Assembly (NCBI GenBank): GCA_030386875.1
Contig: CM059575.1
Coordinates: forward strand, 20,422,293 to 20,486,292
Source: Morinoia aosen
Lineage: Eukaryota; Arthropoda; Malacostraca; Amphipoda; Talitridae
DNA length: 64,000 bases
Direction: 5' to 3'
The notes under the pieces were generated by a model, which saw nothing but the letters and a program-made list of their open reading frames with translations, was not told the DNA's origin and searched no databases. A program made the position numbers and the translations under genes. This document shows, in pieces, positions 1 through 11,575 of this stretch. Position 1 is the first letter of the stretch, and each line of letters opens with the position of its first letter.

Positions 1-1795
1 GCCCCACACAGGCCCCACACAGGCCCCACACAGGCCCCACACAGGAACCACACAGGAACCACACAGGCCCCACACAGGCCCCACACAGGCCCCACACAGG
101 CCCCACACAGGCCCCACACACGCCCCACACAGGCCCCACACAGGCCCCACACAGGCCCCACACAGGAACCACACAGGAACCACACAGGCCCCACACAGGC
201 CCCACACAGGCCCCACACAGGCCCCACACAGGCCCCACACAGGCCCCACACAGGCCCCACACAGGCCCCACACAGGCCCCACACAGGCCCCACACAGGCC
301 CCACACAGGCCCCACACAGGCCCCACACAGGCCCCACACAGGCCCCACACAGGCCCCACACAGGCCCCACACAGGCCCCACACATGTCGTACACATGTCG
401 TACACATGTCGTACACATGTCGTACACAGGCCCCACACAGGCCCCACACAGGCCCCACACAGGCCCCACACAGGCCCCACACATGTCGTTCACAGGCCCC
501 ACACAGGCCCCACACAGGCCCCACACAGGCCCCACACAGGCCCCACACAGGCCCCACACAGGCCCCACACAGGCCCCACACAGGCCCCACACAGGCCCCA
601 CACAGGCCCCACACAGGCCCCACACAGGCCCCACACAGGCCCCACACAGGCCCCACACAGGCCCCACACAGGCCCCACACAGGCCCCACACAGGCCCCAC
701 ACAGGCCCCACACAGGCCCCACACAGGCCCCACACAGGCCCCACACAGGCCCCACACATGTCGTACACAGGCCCCACACAGGCCCCACACAGGCCCCACA
801 CAGGCCCCACACAGGCCCCACACAGGCCCCACACAGGCCCCACACAGGCCCCACACAGGCCCCACACAGGCCCCACACAGGCCCCACACAGGCCCCACAC
901 AGGCCCCACACAGGCCCCACACATGTCGTACACAGGCCCCACACAGGCCCCACACAGGCCAAACACAGGCCCCACACAGGCCCCACACAGGCCCCACACA
1001 GGCCCCACACAGGCCCCACACAGGCCCCACACAGGCCCCACACAGGCCCCACACAGGCCCCACACAGGCCCCACACAGGCCCCACACAGGCCCCACACAG
1101 GCCCCACACAGGCCCCACACAGGCCCCACACAGGCCCCACACAGGCCCCACACAGGCCCCACACAGGCCCCACACAGGCCCCACACAGGCTCCACACAGG
1201 CTCCACACATGTCGTACACAGGCCCCACACAGGCCCCACACAGGCCCCACACAGGCCCCACACAGGCCCCACACAGGCCCCACACAGGCCCCACACAGGC
1301 CCCACACATGTCCCACACATGTCCCACACATGTCCCACACATGTCCCACACATGTCCCACACATGTCCCACACATGTCCCACACATGTCTCACACATGTC
1401 CCACACATGTCCCACACATGTCCCACACATGTCTCACACATGTCTCACACATGTCTCACACATGTCTCACACATGTCTCACACATGTCTCACACATGTCT
1501 CACACATGTCTCACACATGTCTCACACATGTCTCACACATGTCCCACACATGTCACACACATGTCACACACATGTCACACACATGTCACACACATGTCAC
1601 ACACATGTCCCACACATGTCACACACATGTCCCACACATGTCCCACACATGTCACACACATGTCACACACATGTCACACACATGTCACACACAGGCCCCA
1701 CACAGGCCCCACACATGTCCCACACATGTCCCACAAAGGCCTCACACATGTCCCACAAAGGCCTCACACATGTCCCACAAAGGCCTCACACAGGT
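1..1795. repeat. 11-bp minisatellite, zoned variants
   Basis: About 163 copies of an 11-bp unit, running off the left edge. Positions 1-1300 are mostly CAGGCCCCACA with scattered CATGTCGTACA; 1300-1440 mostly CATGTCCCACA; 1440-1535 CATGTCTCACA; 1550-1690 mainly CATGTCACACA; 1735-1790 alternates with AAGGCCTCACA. No stop codon occurs in any phase, so three plus frames and one minus frame are open for 300-500 codons. Because 11 is not a multiple of three, all frames give the same His/Pro/Thr/Gln-rich text, as expected for non-coding repeat. Confidence 0.98.
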
Positions 1796-2421
1796 CGCAA
1801 AAAGGCAAAACTGAACATTCACACAAATGTTCAAATTAATTTTTATTTGGGAATTGTTACATTTAGCAAGGGTTTGTTTTGATTTCCGATAATTTGAAAA
1901 GAAGAGTCGAGTCATGCACGGGAATCCAGAAGGCTGTTCATCCATATTCATTGAGCTGTTAAACCGAGCGACAGCCATCTGCCTATCGCCTTCAGGCCAC
2001 CGAACAACTAAATTCTTAAATTTCCTCCTGCCTAATTCTGGATCTCCGGTGGCTATTTAACAAAATTCGATCTATTTGAAATACACATGCTTCTGTACAT
2101 CAAAACTTTAAAATTAAGTTGTTAAAGTTCTAGCTTGTGTGAGACTGAGTTTGGTAGATTATTTACTGCACTGCTATCAAATATGTTGAAGGTTAATTTG
2201 TAATTGCTTCTATAACAAGAAGTGATCAGTGCACATCTATCGTGACTCCTCACGTGTTGCACATTCGAGTAAATTTTAGGTATCTGATTCTTGTTTTCTT
2301 TTTTGAACCTCTACTGGAACTCATGTAATTCTCCGCACGTGAGTGAACCGACACGAGAGGGCCAAATAAATATTTTTCTCCTCTTATGTCTCATTTTTCT
2401 AGAATAGCTACTCTTGGATGA
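1796..2421. other. No gene seen
   Basis: AT-rich unique-looking sequence between the 11-bp array and a dispersed repeat. Nothing is recognised. Confidence 0.6.
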
Positions 2422-2765
2422 CCCCTCAGGGGGGATACAACTATTGTATCTATGGGAATTAGCGCTCCCAGGGGGACAATGTGAGTGCCCGAGCTCAGAG
2501 TTAGGTAGGCCTTCTTTTTGTTGAAATAAAATGTTTTTTTATGTTAAATGACCATCTTTTTATCGGTTCACTGCTGTCTTGTTTTTCAGCACCAACTACT
2601 CTCTTCTTCGACTTGGATCTTGTTTCATGAACTTCTTTCTCAACTTACTGTTTTTATGCTCTTTCTGCAAAGATTTCGCGTTCCCTTGACTCCATACTAA
2701 ATTGTGCCTTCCTCCTTCCTCTCTTTAAATCGCATTAGTTGCTGGGTAGGGAGGCTAAAACTGAT
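2422..2765 (+). mobile_element. Retroposon-like family, copy 1
   Basis: Diverged nearly full-length member of the roughly 390-bp family described at 3279-3665. It starts at cccctcagggg and ends at the conserved gggaggctaaaa block. No clear (TAA)n tail or target-site duplication remains. Confidence 0.8.
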
Positions 2766-3264
2766 GACTAATCTGATCTAATCGAATTGTTTTCGATTTT
2801 CCTTAACACAGCAACTTTTGTGTTTTGAAGTGCTAATGTATATCTTGACACAATTCTTGAGATAGGTCTCTCTTTGGATCAGTGCTATTGAGATGTGGTT
2901 AATTTATTGGTTGATTATGTACCCAAAACATCAGAATATTTCGGCAAAAATGCCGTTGTGACAACAATAGTATCAATGGTGATTTTATCGGTGTCGAAGT
3001 TTGGCGACATTAGTCCAGCTTTGGATTGTGTATTGCTGTGTAGGGTGTAACTTCCTAAAGTGCTTTGAAAACAAAAGGAATTATTGTTCCCTTGTAAAGA
3101 GGTTTTGAATGGGTATTATAGAAGGGGGTGAAATAATACCGGAAAAAAAATAATGAAACTCCAGCAGCAGAATGAATGGAAAATAATCATGCATTGAGAA
3201 GAATAAAACATTTGTAGAAGTTGTTTTAGAAGTTTTGTGTTGTAGAAGTTGAAAGGAAAAATTA
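2766..3264. other. No gene seen
   Basis: AT-rich spacer between two retroposon-like copies; nothing recognised. Confidence 0.6.
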
Positions 3265-3278
3265 ATGAGGAGTGGGGT

Positions 3279-3617
3279 CCCCTCAGGGGGTTACAACAAT
3301 TGTGTCTATGGGAATTAGCGCTCCCAGGGGGACTATGTGAGGGCCCAAGCTAAAGGTTAGGTAGGCTTTCTTTTTGTTAAAATAGAATAGTTTTTTTTGG
3401 TACGGACTATCTTTTTTTCGGTTCACTGCTGTCCTGTTTTTCAGCACCTACTACTTTCTTCTTCAACTTTTCTAATTTCATGATCTTCTTTCTTAGCTTA
3501 CTGTTTCTATGCACCTCGTGCATGATTCCGCGTTTCCTCAACTCCATACTAAATGGTGCTTTCATCCTTCCTCTCTTGGAACATCTTTGTCGTGGTAAAG
3601 GGAGGCTGAAAATGTCT

Positions 3618-3656
<39 letters not shown>

Positions 3657-3665
3657 TTAATAATG
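3279..3665 (+). mobile_element. Retroposon-like family, copy 2, full length with TSD
   Basis: Reference copy. It begins with a small palindrome (cccctcaggggg), has pyrimidine-rich internal text and ends in a (TAA)n tail at about 3621-3660. It is flanked by 14-bp direct repeats, atgaggagtggggt at 3265-3278 and atgaggaatggggt at 3666-3679 (one mismatch), a target-site duplication of the size made by target-primed reverse transcription. I see no tRNA-type A/B boxes and no coding capacity. It could be a SINE of unusual origin or the 3' end of a LINE. Confidence 0.85.
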
Positions 3666-3679
3666 ATGAGGAATGGGGT

Positions 3680-4397
3680 AAAAAAAAATTGAAATAGATC
3701 AACCAATCAAAAATATCTCCTTAGACAGACTGTCTCATCTTCCATCATTAAACTATAAGTTGAAATCGTACCCTACTGTTTTTAAGCTAGAAGTCTTTAA
3801 TTAAGTATTCGACATGTTTCTCAATCGCGGGCGTCAAGCGTTGTGATGAGAGTATGAAGTCACCGCAAAACCGAGCAAGCCCGCGGCGATGACGTCGGGA
3901 GATCCCGATGTATCGCCCGCTTCAGGCGAGTCAGACCCGTCACTCCCTGAACGTCGTTCAGATAGGAGAGTGCAAATAATTATTTGTGGCTTGCAACGCG
4001 TCTGAGGCTCTCTACATTAAAAACGCAATGTCTAATTTGCGTGCGCTGTTGCAGCTCCCACCTGAAGACAAGGCAACCAAAATGTTCAGCTTACGGACGA
4101 ACGCTTGCTGGGAAACCATTTGTTACATCTCGAAAACTTGCAAATTAGGAAACCTAATCACTTATTGGCACGCTTTTTGCTTAGCATGCAGGTCTCGCTG
4201 TATTTTAGAGGTACTAACTAAAAGGTGTCATTATTGACCCTTCCAGCTGAGCAGGTCTCGCCTTCGGAAGGTTGCGGGCACAAAAACATCAAACTTTTGC
4301 GAGTAAAATCGACGATTTTATGAGCTGAGCGACCACCCAAGTGCTGTTGCATGCTTCTCCTGGGAGCTTCAGCGGGACTGTCTGTGACTGATAAATT
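3680..4397. other. GC-richer stretch without a gene I can name
   Basis: Positions 3830-3975 are clearly GC-richer than the surroundings. A short frame at 3986-4237 (from GTG) has no recognised domain. It could be a worn gene or transposon fragment, but I cannot support a call. Confidence 0.4.
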
Positions 4398-6485
4398 GTG
4401 GTGCGCTGTATTGGCTGGTGTGTGGTGCGCTGTGTTGGCTGGTGTGTGGTGCGCTGTATTGGCTGGTGTGCGTGGTGCGCTGTGTTGGCTGGTGTGTGGT
4501 GCGCTGTGTTGGCTGGTGTGTGGTGCGCTGTGTTGGCTGGTGTGTGGTGCGCTGTATTGGCTGGTGTGCGTGGTGCGCTGTGTTGGCTGGTGTGTGGTGC
4601 ACTGTATTGGCTGGTGTGAGGTGCGCTGTGTTGGCTGGTGTGTGTGGGTGGTGCGCTGTATTGGCTAGTGTATGTGTGTGTGGTGCGCTGTGTTGGCTGG
4701 TGTGTGTGGATGGTGCGCTGTGTTGGCTAGTGTATGTGTGTGTGGTGCGCTGTGTTGGCTGGTGTGTGGTGCGCTGTGTTGGCTGGTGTGTGTGGGTGGT
4801 GCGCTGTGTTGGCTGGTGTGTGGTGCGCTGTGTTGGCTGGTGTGTGGTGCACTGTGTTGGCTGGTGTGTGGTGCACGCAGTGCTGGCCAGTGTGTGGTGC
4901 ACTGTATTGGCTAGTGTGTGGTGCGCTGTGTTGGCTAGTGTGTGGTGCACTCTGTTGGCTAGTGTGTGGTGCGCTGTGTTCGCTAGTGTGTGGTGCACGC
5001 AGTGCTGGCCAGTGTGTGGTGCACTGTGTTGGCTAGTGTGTGGTGCACTGTGTTGGCTAGTGTGTGGTGCACTGTGTTGGCTAGTGTGTGGTGCACGCAG
5101 TGCTGGCTAGTGTGTGGTGCACTGTGTTGGCTAATGTGTGGTGCACGCAGTGCTGGCCAGTGTGTGGTGCGCTGTGTTGGCTAGTGTGTGGTGCACGCAG
5201 TGCTGGCTAGTGTGTGGTGCGCTGTGTTGGCTAGTGTGTGGTGCACGCAGTGCTGGCCAGTGTGTGGTGCACGCAGTGCTGGCCAGTGTGTGGTGCACTG
5301 TGTTGGCTAGTGTGTGGTGCACTGTGTTGGCTGGTGTGTGGTGCACGCAGTGCTGGCTAGTGTGTGGTGTACGCAGTACTGGCCAGTGTGTGGTGCACGC
5401 AGTACTGGCCAGTGTGTGGTGCACGCAGTGCTGGCCAGTGTGTGGTGTACGCAGTGCTGGCCAGTGTGTGGTGTACGCAGTGCTGGCCAATGTGTGGTGT
5501 ACGCAGTGCTGGCCAATGTGTGGTGTACGCAGTGCTGGCCAGTGTGGGGTGTACGCAGTGCTGGCTAGTGTGTGGTGTACTCAGTGCTGGCCAGTGTGTG
5601 GTGTACTCAGTGCTGGCCAGTGTGTGGTGTACGCAGTGCTGGCCAGTGTGTGGTGTACGCAGTGCTGGCCAGTGTGTGGTGTACGCAGTGCTGGCCAGTG
5701 TGTGGTGTACGCAGTGCTGGCCAGTGTGTGGTGTACGCAGTGCTGGCCAGTGTGTGGTGTATGCAGTGCTGGCCAGTGTGTGGTGTACGCAGTGCTGGCC
5801 AGTGTGGGGTGTACGCAGTGCTGGCCAGTGTGTGGTGTACGTAGTGCTGGCAGTGTAGGGTGTACGCAGTGCTGTCCAGTGTGTGGTATACTCAGTACTG
5901 GCCAGTGTGTGGTGTACGCAGTGTTGGCCAGTGTGTGGTGTACGCAGGGCTGGCCAGTGTGTGGTGTACTCAGTGCTGGCCAGTGTGTGGTGTACGCAGT
6001 GTTGGCCAGTGTGTGGTGTACGCAGGGCTGGCCAGTGTGTTGTGTACTCAGGGCTGGCCAGTGTGGGGTGTACGCAGTGCTGGCCAGTGTGTGGTGTACG
6101 CAGGGCTGGCCAGTGTGTGGTGTACTCAGTGCTGGCCAGTGTGTGGTGTACGCAGGGCTGGCCAGTGTGTGGTGTACGCAGTGCTGGCCAGTGTGTGGTG
6201 TACGCATGGCTGGCCAGTGTGTGGTGTACTCAGTGCTGGCCAGTGTGGGGTGTACGCAGGGCTGGCCAGTGTGTGGTGTACGCAGTGCTGGCCAGTGTGT
6301 GGTGTACGCAGGGCTGGCCAGTGTGTGGTGTACTCAGTGCTGGCCAGTGTGTGGTGTACGCAGTGCTGGCCAGTGTGTGGTGTACGCAGTGCTGGCCAGT
6401 GTGTGGTGTACGCAGTGCTGGCCAGTGTGGGGTGTACTCAGTGCTGGCCAGTGTGGGGTGTACGCAGTGCTGGCCAGTGTGCGTG
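4398..6485. repeat. 24-bp to 26-bp minisatellite
   Basis: About 83 units. The left part (4398-4880) is a 24-bp unit with core gtgcgctgtgttggctg. The right part (5330-6485) is a 26-bp unit with core gtacgcagtgctggccag. Positions 4880-5330 alternate between the two forms. Open frames on both strands, up to 474 codons, follow from the absence of stops in the unit. Confidence 0.98.
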
Positions 6486-6489
6486 TAGT

Positions 6490-7039
6490 GTGTACCACAT
6501 TCGAGGTAAGGGTAAAATTAATGCCAGCAATTGCGAAACCTAGAATAAAATTCTCGTGCTAGTTATTTACCGCATGAACGATGTTTAACATGTGAATGGC
6601 TATAATTCGCACAACATGATGTCATTCAAGAAAACAAATCGTACTCCCGAGACGCTAATTATCCAAAGGCCAAGTTTGCTAGTCGTAAGGAGGCGCACTA
6701 AACTGTTGCTTATTGCTAAAGTAAAACATTATTAATTGAAGATATTGGAAACCATCTTATTGTATGTGAGACTCGCGAAAAATGTTGATATACAAGAGAT
6801 AATATTTTTTGTGATTAATCTAGCAGTATGCAGAATTCCGATCATAGCATGAATTTCATTGTAAATTTCAATGTGAAGTAAAGCAAAAATCGTTTTGTTA
6901 ACATCAGAATTATAACGCGGGCTTAAAATTAATTCTCATACATATATTTTCAGATGTAATTTGTTTAGAAATTGGTACAATTTAATTTTTTCGCACCTAG
7001 AGCGCTGAAATGTAGGTTGATGTGTTCTAATTTTTTTAA
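6490..7039. other. No gene seen
   Basis: AT-rich sequence after the array; nothing recognised. Confidence 0.6.
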
Positions 7040-7330
7040 TATAATTTCGTGTCTCGATATGAGAGTGAGCTAGGCCTTTTTTCATTGAAACAGAAAACGT
7101 TCATTGTTTTACTACGAACCATTGTTTTCGGTTCATTACTAATTGTCTTCAACTTTTGTCTTGTTTCAAAATCTTCTTTTCTGACTATTTGCTTCTATGC
7201 GCTCGGGATCTTGAGTGGGAATATACCCCCCTTCTGCATTGATTCCGCGTTCCTTGAATTTCATGTAAAATATGTCCTCATCCTTTCTCGCTTTGGAACA
7301 CCCTTGTTGCTGTAGCTAGGGAGGCTTAAT
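7040..7330 (+). mobile_element. Retroposon-like family, copy 3, diverged
   Basis: Old copy recognised by the ordered blocks tttcattgaaa, cggttca, cttgtttca, gattccgcgttcc and gggaggctt. It carries an extra segment (gcgctcgggatcttgagtgg) that younger copies lack but copies at 10847, 25085 and 47740 share, so it marks an older subfamily. Confidence 0.7.
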
Positions 7331-8368
7331 CTGTTACTGTTAAATTGTCTGAATAATCCAATACACTTCCTGTAAGTTTTCTTTTAAAAACATTAAAAAC
7401 ATAAATATAAAACTTTTTTGTATGTTTTGCAGTCTGAGGTTCAAAATGTTTTTTTTCCAGGAAAAGAAAATTGAAAATTCCACAGCAATCAAAAGAAATC
7501 GCTTACTCAACGCATGCAATTTTTTCCGAACAATGATTTGGATTTTAACACTTCAGTGTGTTATTAGTGACTTGGTGAGATAACTAAAATCCAACTTTTT
7601 AAGCTGATTATTTTACATTGAACAGGAAATCGAAACATGTGTAGTACACATATCTCTTTTTTCTCAGTCGTAAAACAAGTTACTGCTATCGGCCAACACT
7701 GAATGCTAACGAATGAAAAAAGTTAACTCTGATTGCGAACGACCCAATAACCTCTTCTAACAGCAAACTCTGCTAAACGTAATACGATGCTCCCATTCCC
7801 AAAGCTTCTAATCGAAATGTCGACCAATGCCCTGTAGTTGAGAGGTCTTGAATTTATTAACACGCACATACAGGGGCGGACACTCAAACCTCCAAAATTG
7901 TTATGAATAGTTGATGGATTTACATGCTTATCTGTTTCGGCCAATGTACTATCTTCAAATGGAAATTATTAAAATGTATGAGCTCTTCAAATGCTTTAAA
8001 TGAACCTTAAGAAATTTTTACCCAAAGATTCTAAAGACCTCAAAGATTTTTAACATTTCTCAGCTGTCCATTTATTTTTTTAGTTGAAAGAAACGTCAGT
8101 TTTGCTGACGCCCCTCTAACTTCGCACTCCTCTTTATATTTTTTTGGAGACTTCAATGCACCTTGAGTACCAATCTTTCACCGTGTGACTTGCGCAAGTG
8201 CTTTACTGAGGTAACCGTTGAGGTCAGTCTTCTCCCGATAATTTATTCTCCCTAAGCTGTTGTTCTGATATGTAACGACTATCATTGAAATTGAGGTACA
8301 GCATCGGGAATCAGGAATAAGTTTTTCTTAATCCTAGTCGGTACCTTTCACTTGACCTCTCGATCAAA
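7331..8368. other. No gene seen
   Basis: AT-rich; short open frames only, none with a recognised domain. Confidence 0.6.
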
Positions 8369-8415
8369 CAAGGTTTTTTCAAATGAAATAAATGTACGAG
8401 GAGTTCGTGGGCTCG
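8369..8415 (-). repeat. Inverted copy of the 260-bp repeat junction
   Basis: About 46 bp that match, in reverse complement, the segment at 8649-8694 (from gagcccacgaactcc to aaaaaccttg). It precedes the tandem array and can pair with any of its units. Confidence 0.85.
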
Positions 8416-8429
8416 TACCAGCTCGTACC

Positions 8430-9272
8430 TTGTGGAAGCAGTGTCTTCCCGTACCAGAATTAACTGTTTCTGGGGGTGACTAGACTTTGAGCTCTCGATA
8501 CATATGGGAATTAAATATCTGTCAGGACAGTGCGCCTGCTTTCACTGTGCCAAAACATTGCTTTCGTTGTGCTTCGGTCACCTTTTTTGGGTGATCGATA
8601 GCGCAGTCGATAGCGTGTTGGCGCGGTGATCTCTAGTCCTGAGTTCGAGCCCACGAACTCCTCGTACATTTATTTCATTTGAAAAACCTTGTGGAAGCAG
8701 TGTCTTCCCGTACCAGAATTAACTGTTTCTGGGGGTGACTAGACTTTGAGCTCTCGATACATATGGGAATTAAATATCTGTCAGGACAGTGCGCCTGCTT
8801 TCACTGTGCCAAAACATTGCTTTCGTTGTGCTTCGGTCACCTTTTTTGGGTGATCGATAGCGCAGTCGATAGCGTGTTGGCGCGGTGATCTCTAGTCCTG
8901 AGTTCGAGCCCACGAACTCCTCGTACATTTATTTCATTTGAAAAAACCTTGTGGAAGCAGTGTCTTCCCGTACCAGAATTAACTGTTTCTGGGGGTGACT
9001 AGACTTTGAGCTCTCGATACATATGGGAATTAAATATCTGTCAGGACAGTGCGCCTGCTTTCACTGTGCCAAAACATTGCTTTCGTTGTGCTTCGGTCAC
9101 CTTTTTTGGGTGATCGATAGCGCAGTCGATAGCGTGTTGGCGCGGTGATCTCTAGTCCTGAGTTCGAGCCCACGAACTCCTCGTACATTTATTTCATTTG
9201 AAAAAACCTTGTGGAAGCAGTGTCTTCCCGTACCAGAATTAACTGTTTCTGGGGGTGACTAGACTTTGAGCT
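8430..9272 (+). repeat. 260-bp tandem repeat with tRNA-like segment
   Basis: Three complete units plus a partial fourth, starting at 8431, 8690, 8950 and 9210 and practically identical. Each complete unit holds a tRNA-like stretch (copy 1 at about 8590-8660) with an A-box-like tagcgcagtcg and a B-box-like gagttcgagcc spaced as in a pol III promoter. Acceptor stems do not pair, so it is not a working tRNA gene; a tRNA-derived SINE head captured in a tandem duplication is the best reading. Confidence 0.85.
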
Positions 9273-10067
9273 TTGTTACTTTAGTTATACGATGACTTTC
9301 AATTTAATTTTAAGAGTACTTCACCCTCGTCACCACACCAAGTCACAGCGACGGCATATAAAAGTTAGTCTCTAGATGTTATCTCACAAAAAAAATTATG
9401 AACGCAAAGATTTCGTGTACTAACCCTCACATTGGAATTTGTGTAAAGGCTATTACACGTTCATGATTCTATTTTTCAGCCAACATCTATGGAGCCTAAC
9501 CTTATATATTATTGCAGTGACATTGTGCAGTGACGATGGTAAAGTATTTCTAAATTTAAATTGAAAGCTATTGTACATGTAAAGTAACAAACGTCCCTCA
9601 CTTTCGAGATGCTTGGGAGAAATATAATACATTGTTTTGTTTTAATGTAATTACTATGTACCATAATAGGTGCTCGGTGTTAGTTTGCATTTTGTTTGCT
9701 GCAAAACATTTGCGTAAAACAAATTGCTTAAAAACTTCAACGTTAACAATGTACCATCATATACTCTATTTTGGTACGATAAAAATAGAGTATTTACTTC
9801 AAACTCCTGTCATCTACATTCATCGGGAACCAAAATATTTGCAAGCAATGAAGCAATGTTATTCCAAATGTATCTGAAAACTGTAAAGGCTGGACTTGAT
9901 AAAGTTTTCCCAGTGTTATTTGCATGAAATTTTGTCATTAGATAATGACGATCTGATACAACCACATCTCCTCAGAGCTATTCAAAAAAATAACTGCAGA
10001 ATATCCACTTGCATGCGTCTGTTTGATACGCATTTTCCTTAGGCATCCCGATAAAATGATAATTAAG
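9273..10067. other. No gene seen
   Basis: AT-rich; two overlapping short frames (9632-9927) have no domain. Confidence 0.6.
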
Positions 10068-10080
10068 AACTACATTAGAA

Positions 10081-10413
10081 CCCAGGGGGACTGTGTGAGG
10101 GCCCGAGCTAAAGGTTAAGTAGGCTTTCTTTTTTGTTGCAATAACATAGGTTTTTGTTTTGTTACGGACCATCTTTTTTCGGTTCACTGCTATCCTGTTT
10201 TTCAGCACCTACTTCTTCCTTCTTCAACTTTTTCTTGTTTCATGATCTTCTTTCTTCGCTTTCTGTTTCTATGCACCTTGTGCATAGATTCCGCGTTTCC
10301 ACAACTCCATACTAAATGGTGCCTTCATCCTTCCTCTCTTGGAACATCTTTGTCGTGGTAAAGGGAGGCTAAACTTTTTATATAATAATGATAATAATTA
10401 TAATAATAATAGT
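10081..10413 (+). mobile_element. Retroposon-like family, copy 4, 5'-truncated with TSD
   Basis: Starts inside the family at cccagggggactgtgtg and ends in an ATA/TAA-rich tail. Flanked by 13-bp repeats aactacattagaa (10068-10080) and aactacgttagaa (10414-10426). Truncation at the 5' end together with a target-site duplication supports reverse transcription as the mechanism. Confidence 0.88.
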
Positions 10414-10846
10414 AACTACGTTAGAAGCGAGTCCGTTAACGACTAAATACAACAAATTTTTTTTTAATTTATTTGTACTCTTAATGGTTGTAATTAAAGT
10501 TTGCGTGCACAAAATTGATGCTGGTATACCAGCAGCGCTGAAATGCTAATCGTTTTCTAGAAGGTAATATTATAGACAAGTTTGTCCTCAGGGCCATCCA
10601 TTAAGAAGTATTACAAATTATAATTCTATACATTAAGTCTCTGCACAAGCTCAACTTGAGAGGGGCTTGAAATTACTTCAGAGTAGTGAGAAATAGCTCC
10701 GTGCTAATCAATCATAACTACTTTTTATTTCTGGTTCTTTTATAACTGTTGCTTGATGCACAATTGGGAGCTCGTTATTATTCACTTCTGGCCATTCATA
10801 AATTCGTAAGCCTTCTCAAGGGGAGAAAACTAGTGTGTCTACGAAA

Positions 10847-11215
10847 CCCATCAGGGGAATACAACTGTTGCATTTTTGGGAATTGGCACTTCCATGAGGA
10901 AAATGTGAAGTCCCGAGCTGGTAGTTAAGTAAGCCTTCGTTTTGTTGAAATAAAATTTTCTTGGTTTTGTTAAGAACTAGTTTTTTTTGGTTCACAGCTG
11001 TCCTGTTTTTTAGCCCATCTGATTATCTTTTTCAACTTTTGTCTTGTTTCAGAACCTTCCTTCTCAACTTACTGTTTCTATGCGCACGGGATTCTGGGCA
11101 GGAACACACTTCATGCATAGAATCCACGTTTCCTTAACTCCATACTAAATCGTGCCTTCTTCCTTCCTTTCTCTTTTTGAACATCTTTGTTGTGGTAAGG
11201 GAGGCTGAACTAATC
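10847..11215 (+). mobile_element. Retroposon-like family, copy 5
   Basis: Diverged full-length copy from catcaggggaatacaac to gtaagggaggctgaac, belonging to the older subfamily with the extra internal segment. Confidence 0.8.
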
Positions 11216-11239
11216 TATTTTCATTTCTACCTACAAAAG

Positions 11240-11575
11240 TTAACGCTCTCAGGAGGTATGAAGGCTGGTTAGATTTTCCTTTTGTATAAATAGAAAATGA
11301 CTTTTGTTTTTTACGGACAGTCAGTATTTAGTTCAGCGCTGTCTAGTGTTTTAGCATTTATCACTTCCACCTTCAGCTTGTATTTTATTTCATAAATTTC
11401 TACCAATCTCGCTGTTTCTATGCGTAGGGTATTGGGATGCACCTAACGCATAGATTCTCGCATTCTCTTTGTTCATTATTCATCTTTATTCATTCTACAT
11501 TAAATGGTGCCTCTCTCTTTCCTCTCTTGAGAACACTTTTGTCTTAGTTTGGAAGGCTTAAACTAACTTACTATC
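11240..11575 (+). mobile_element. Retroposon-like family, copy 6, strongly diverged
   Basis: Lies directly behind copy 5 in the same direction. Blocks acggacagt, gttcagcgctgtc, catactaaat-like and ttggaaggcttaaac remain in order. Confidence 0.65.

Noticed and set aside
1..1795. Telomere or subtelomere repeat
   Set aside because: The 11-bp unit does not resemble TTAGG or other known telomere repeats, and ordinary sequence follows.
384..1882. Three overlapping plus-strand frames of about 480-495 codons with His/Pro/Thr repeats
   Set aside because: They are the three phases of the same stop-free 11-bp repeat; all frames are equally open and no exon signals flank them.
3986..4237. Small protein gene
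   Set aside because: Starts at GTG, no recognised domain, no splice or promoter context; kept only as an unexplained GC-richer stretch.
8590..8662. tRNA gene
   Set aside because: A- and B-box-like motifs are present, but the acceptor stem does not pair and the segment is repeated in a 260-bp unit; treated as SINE-derived.
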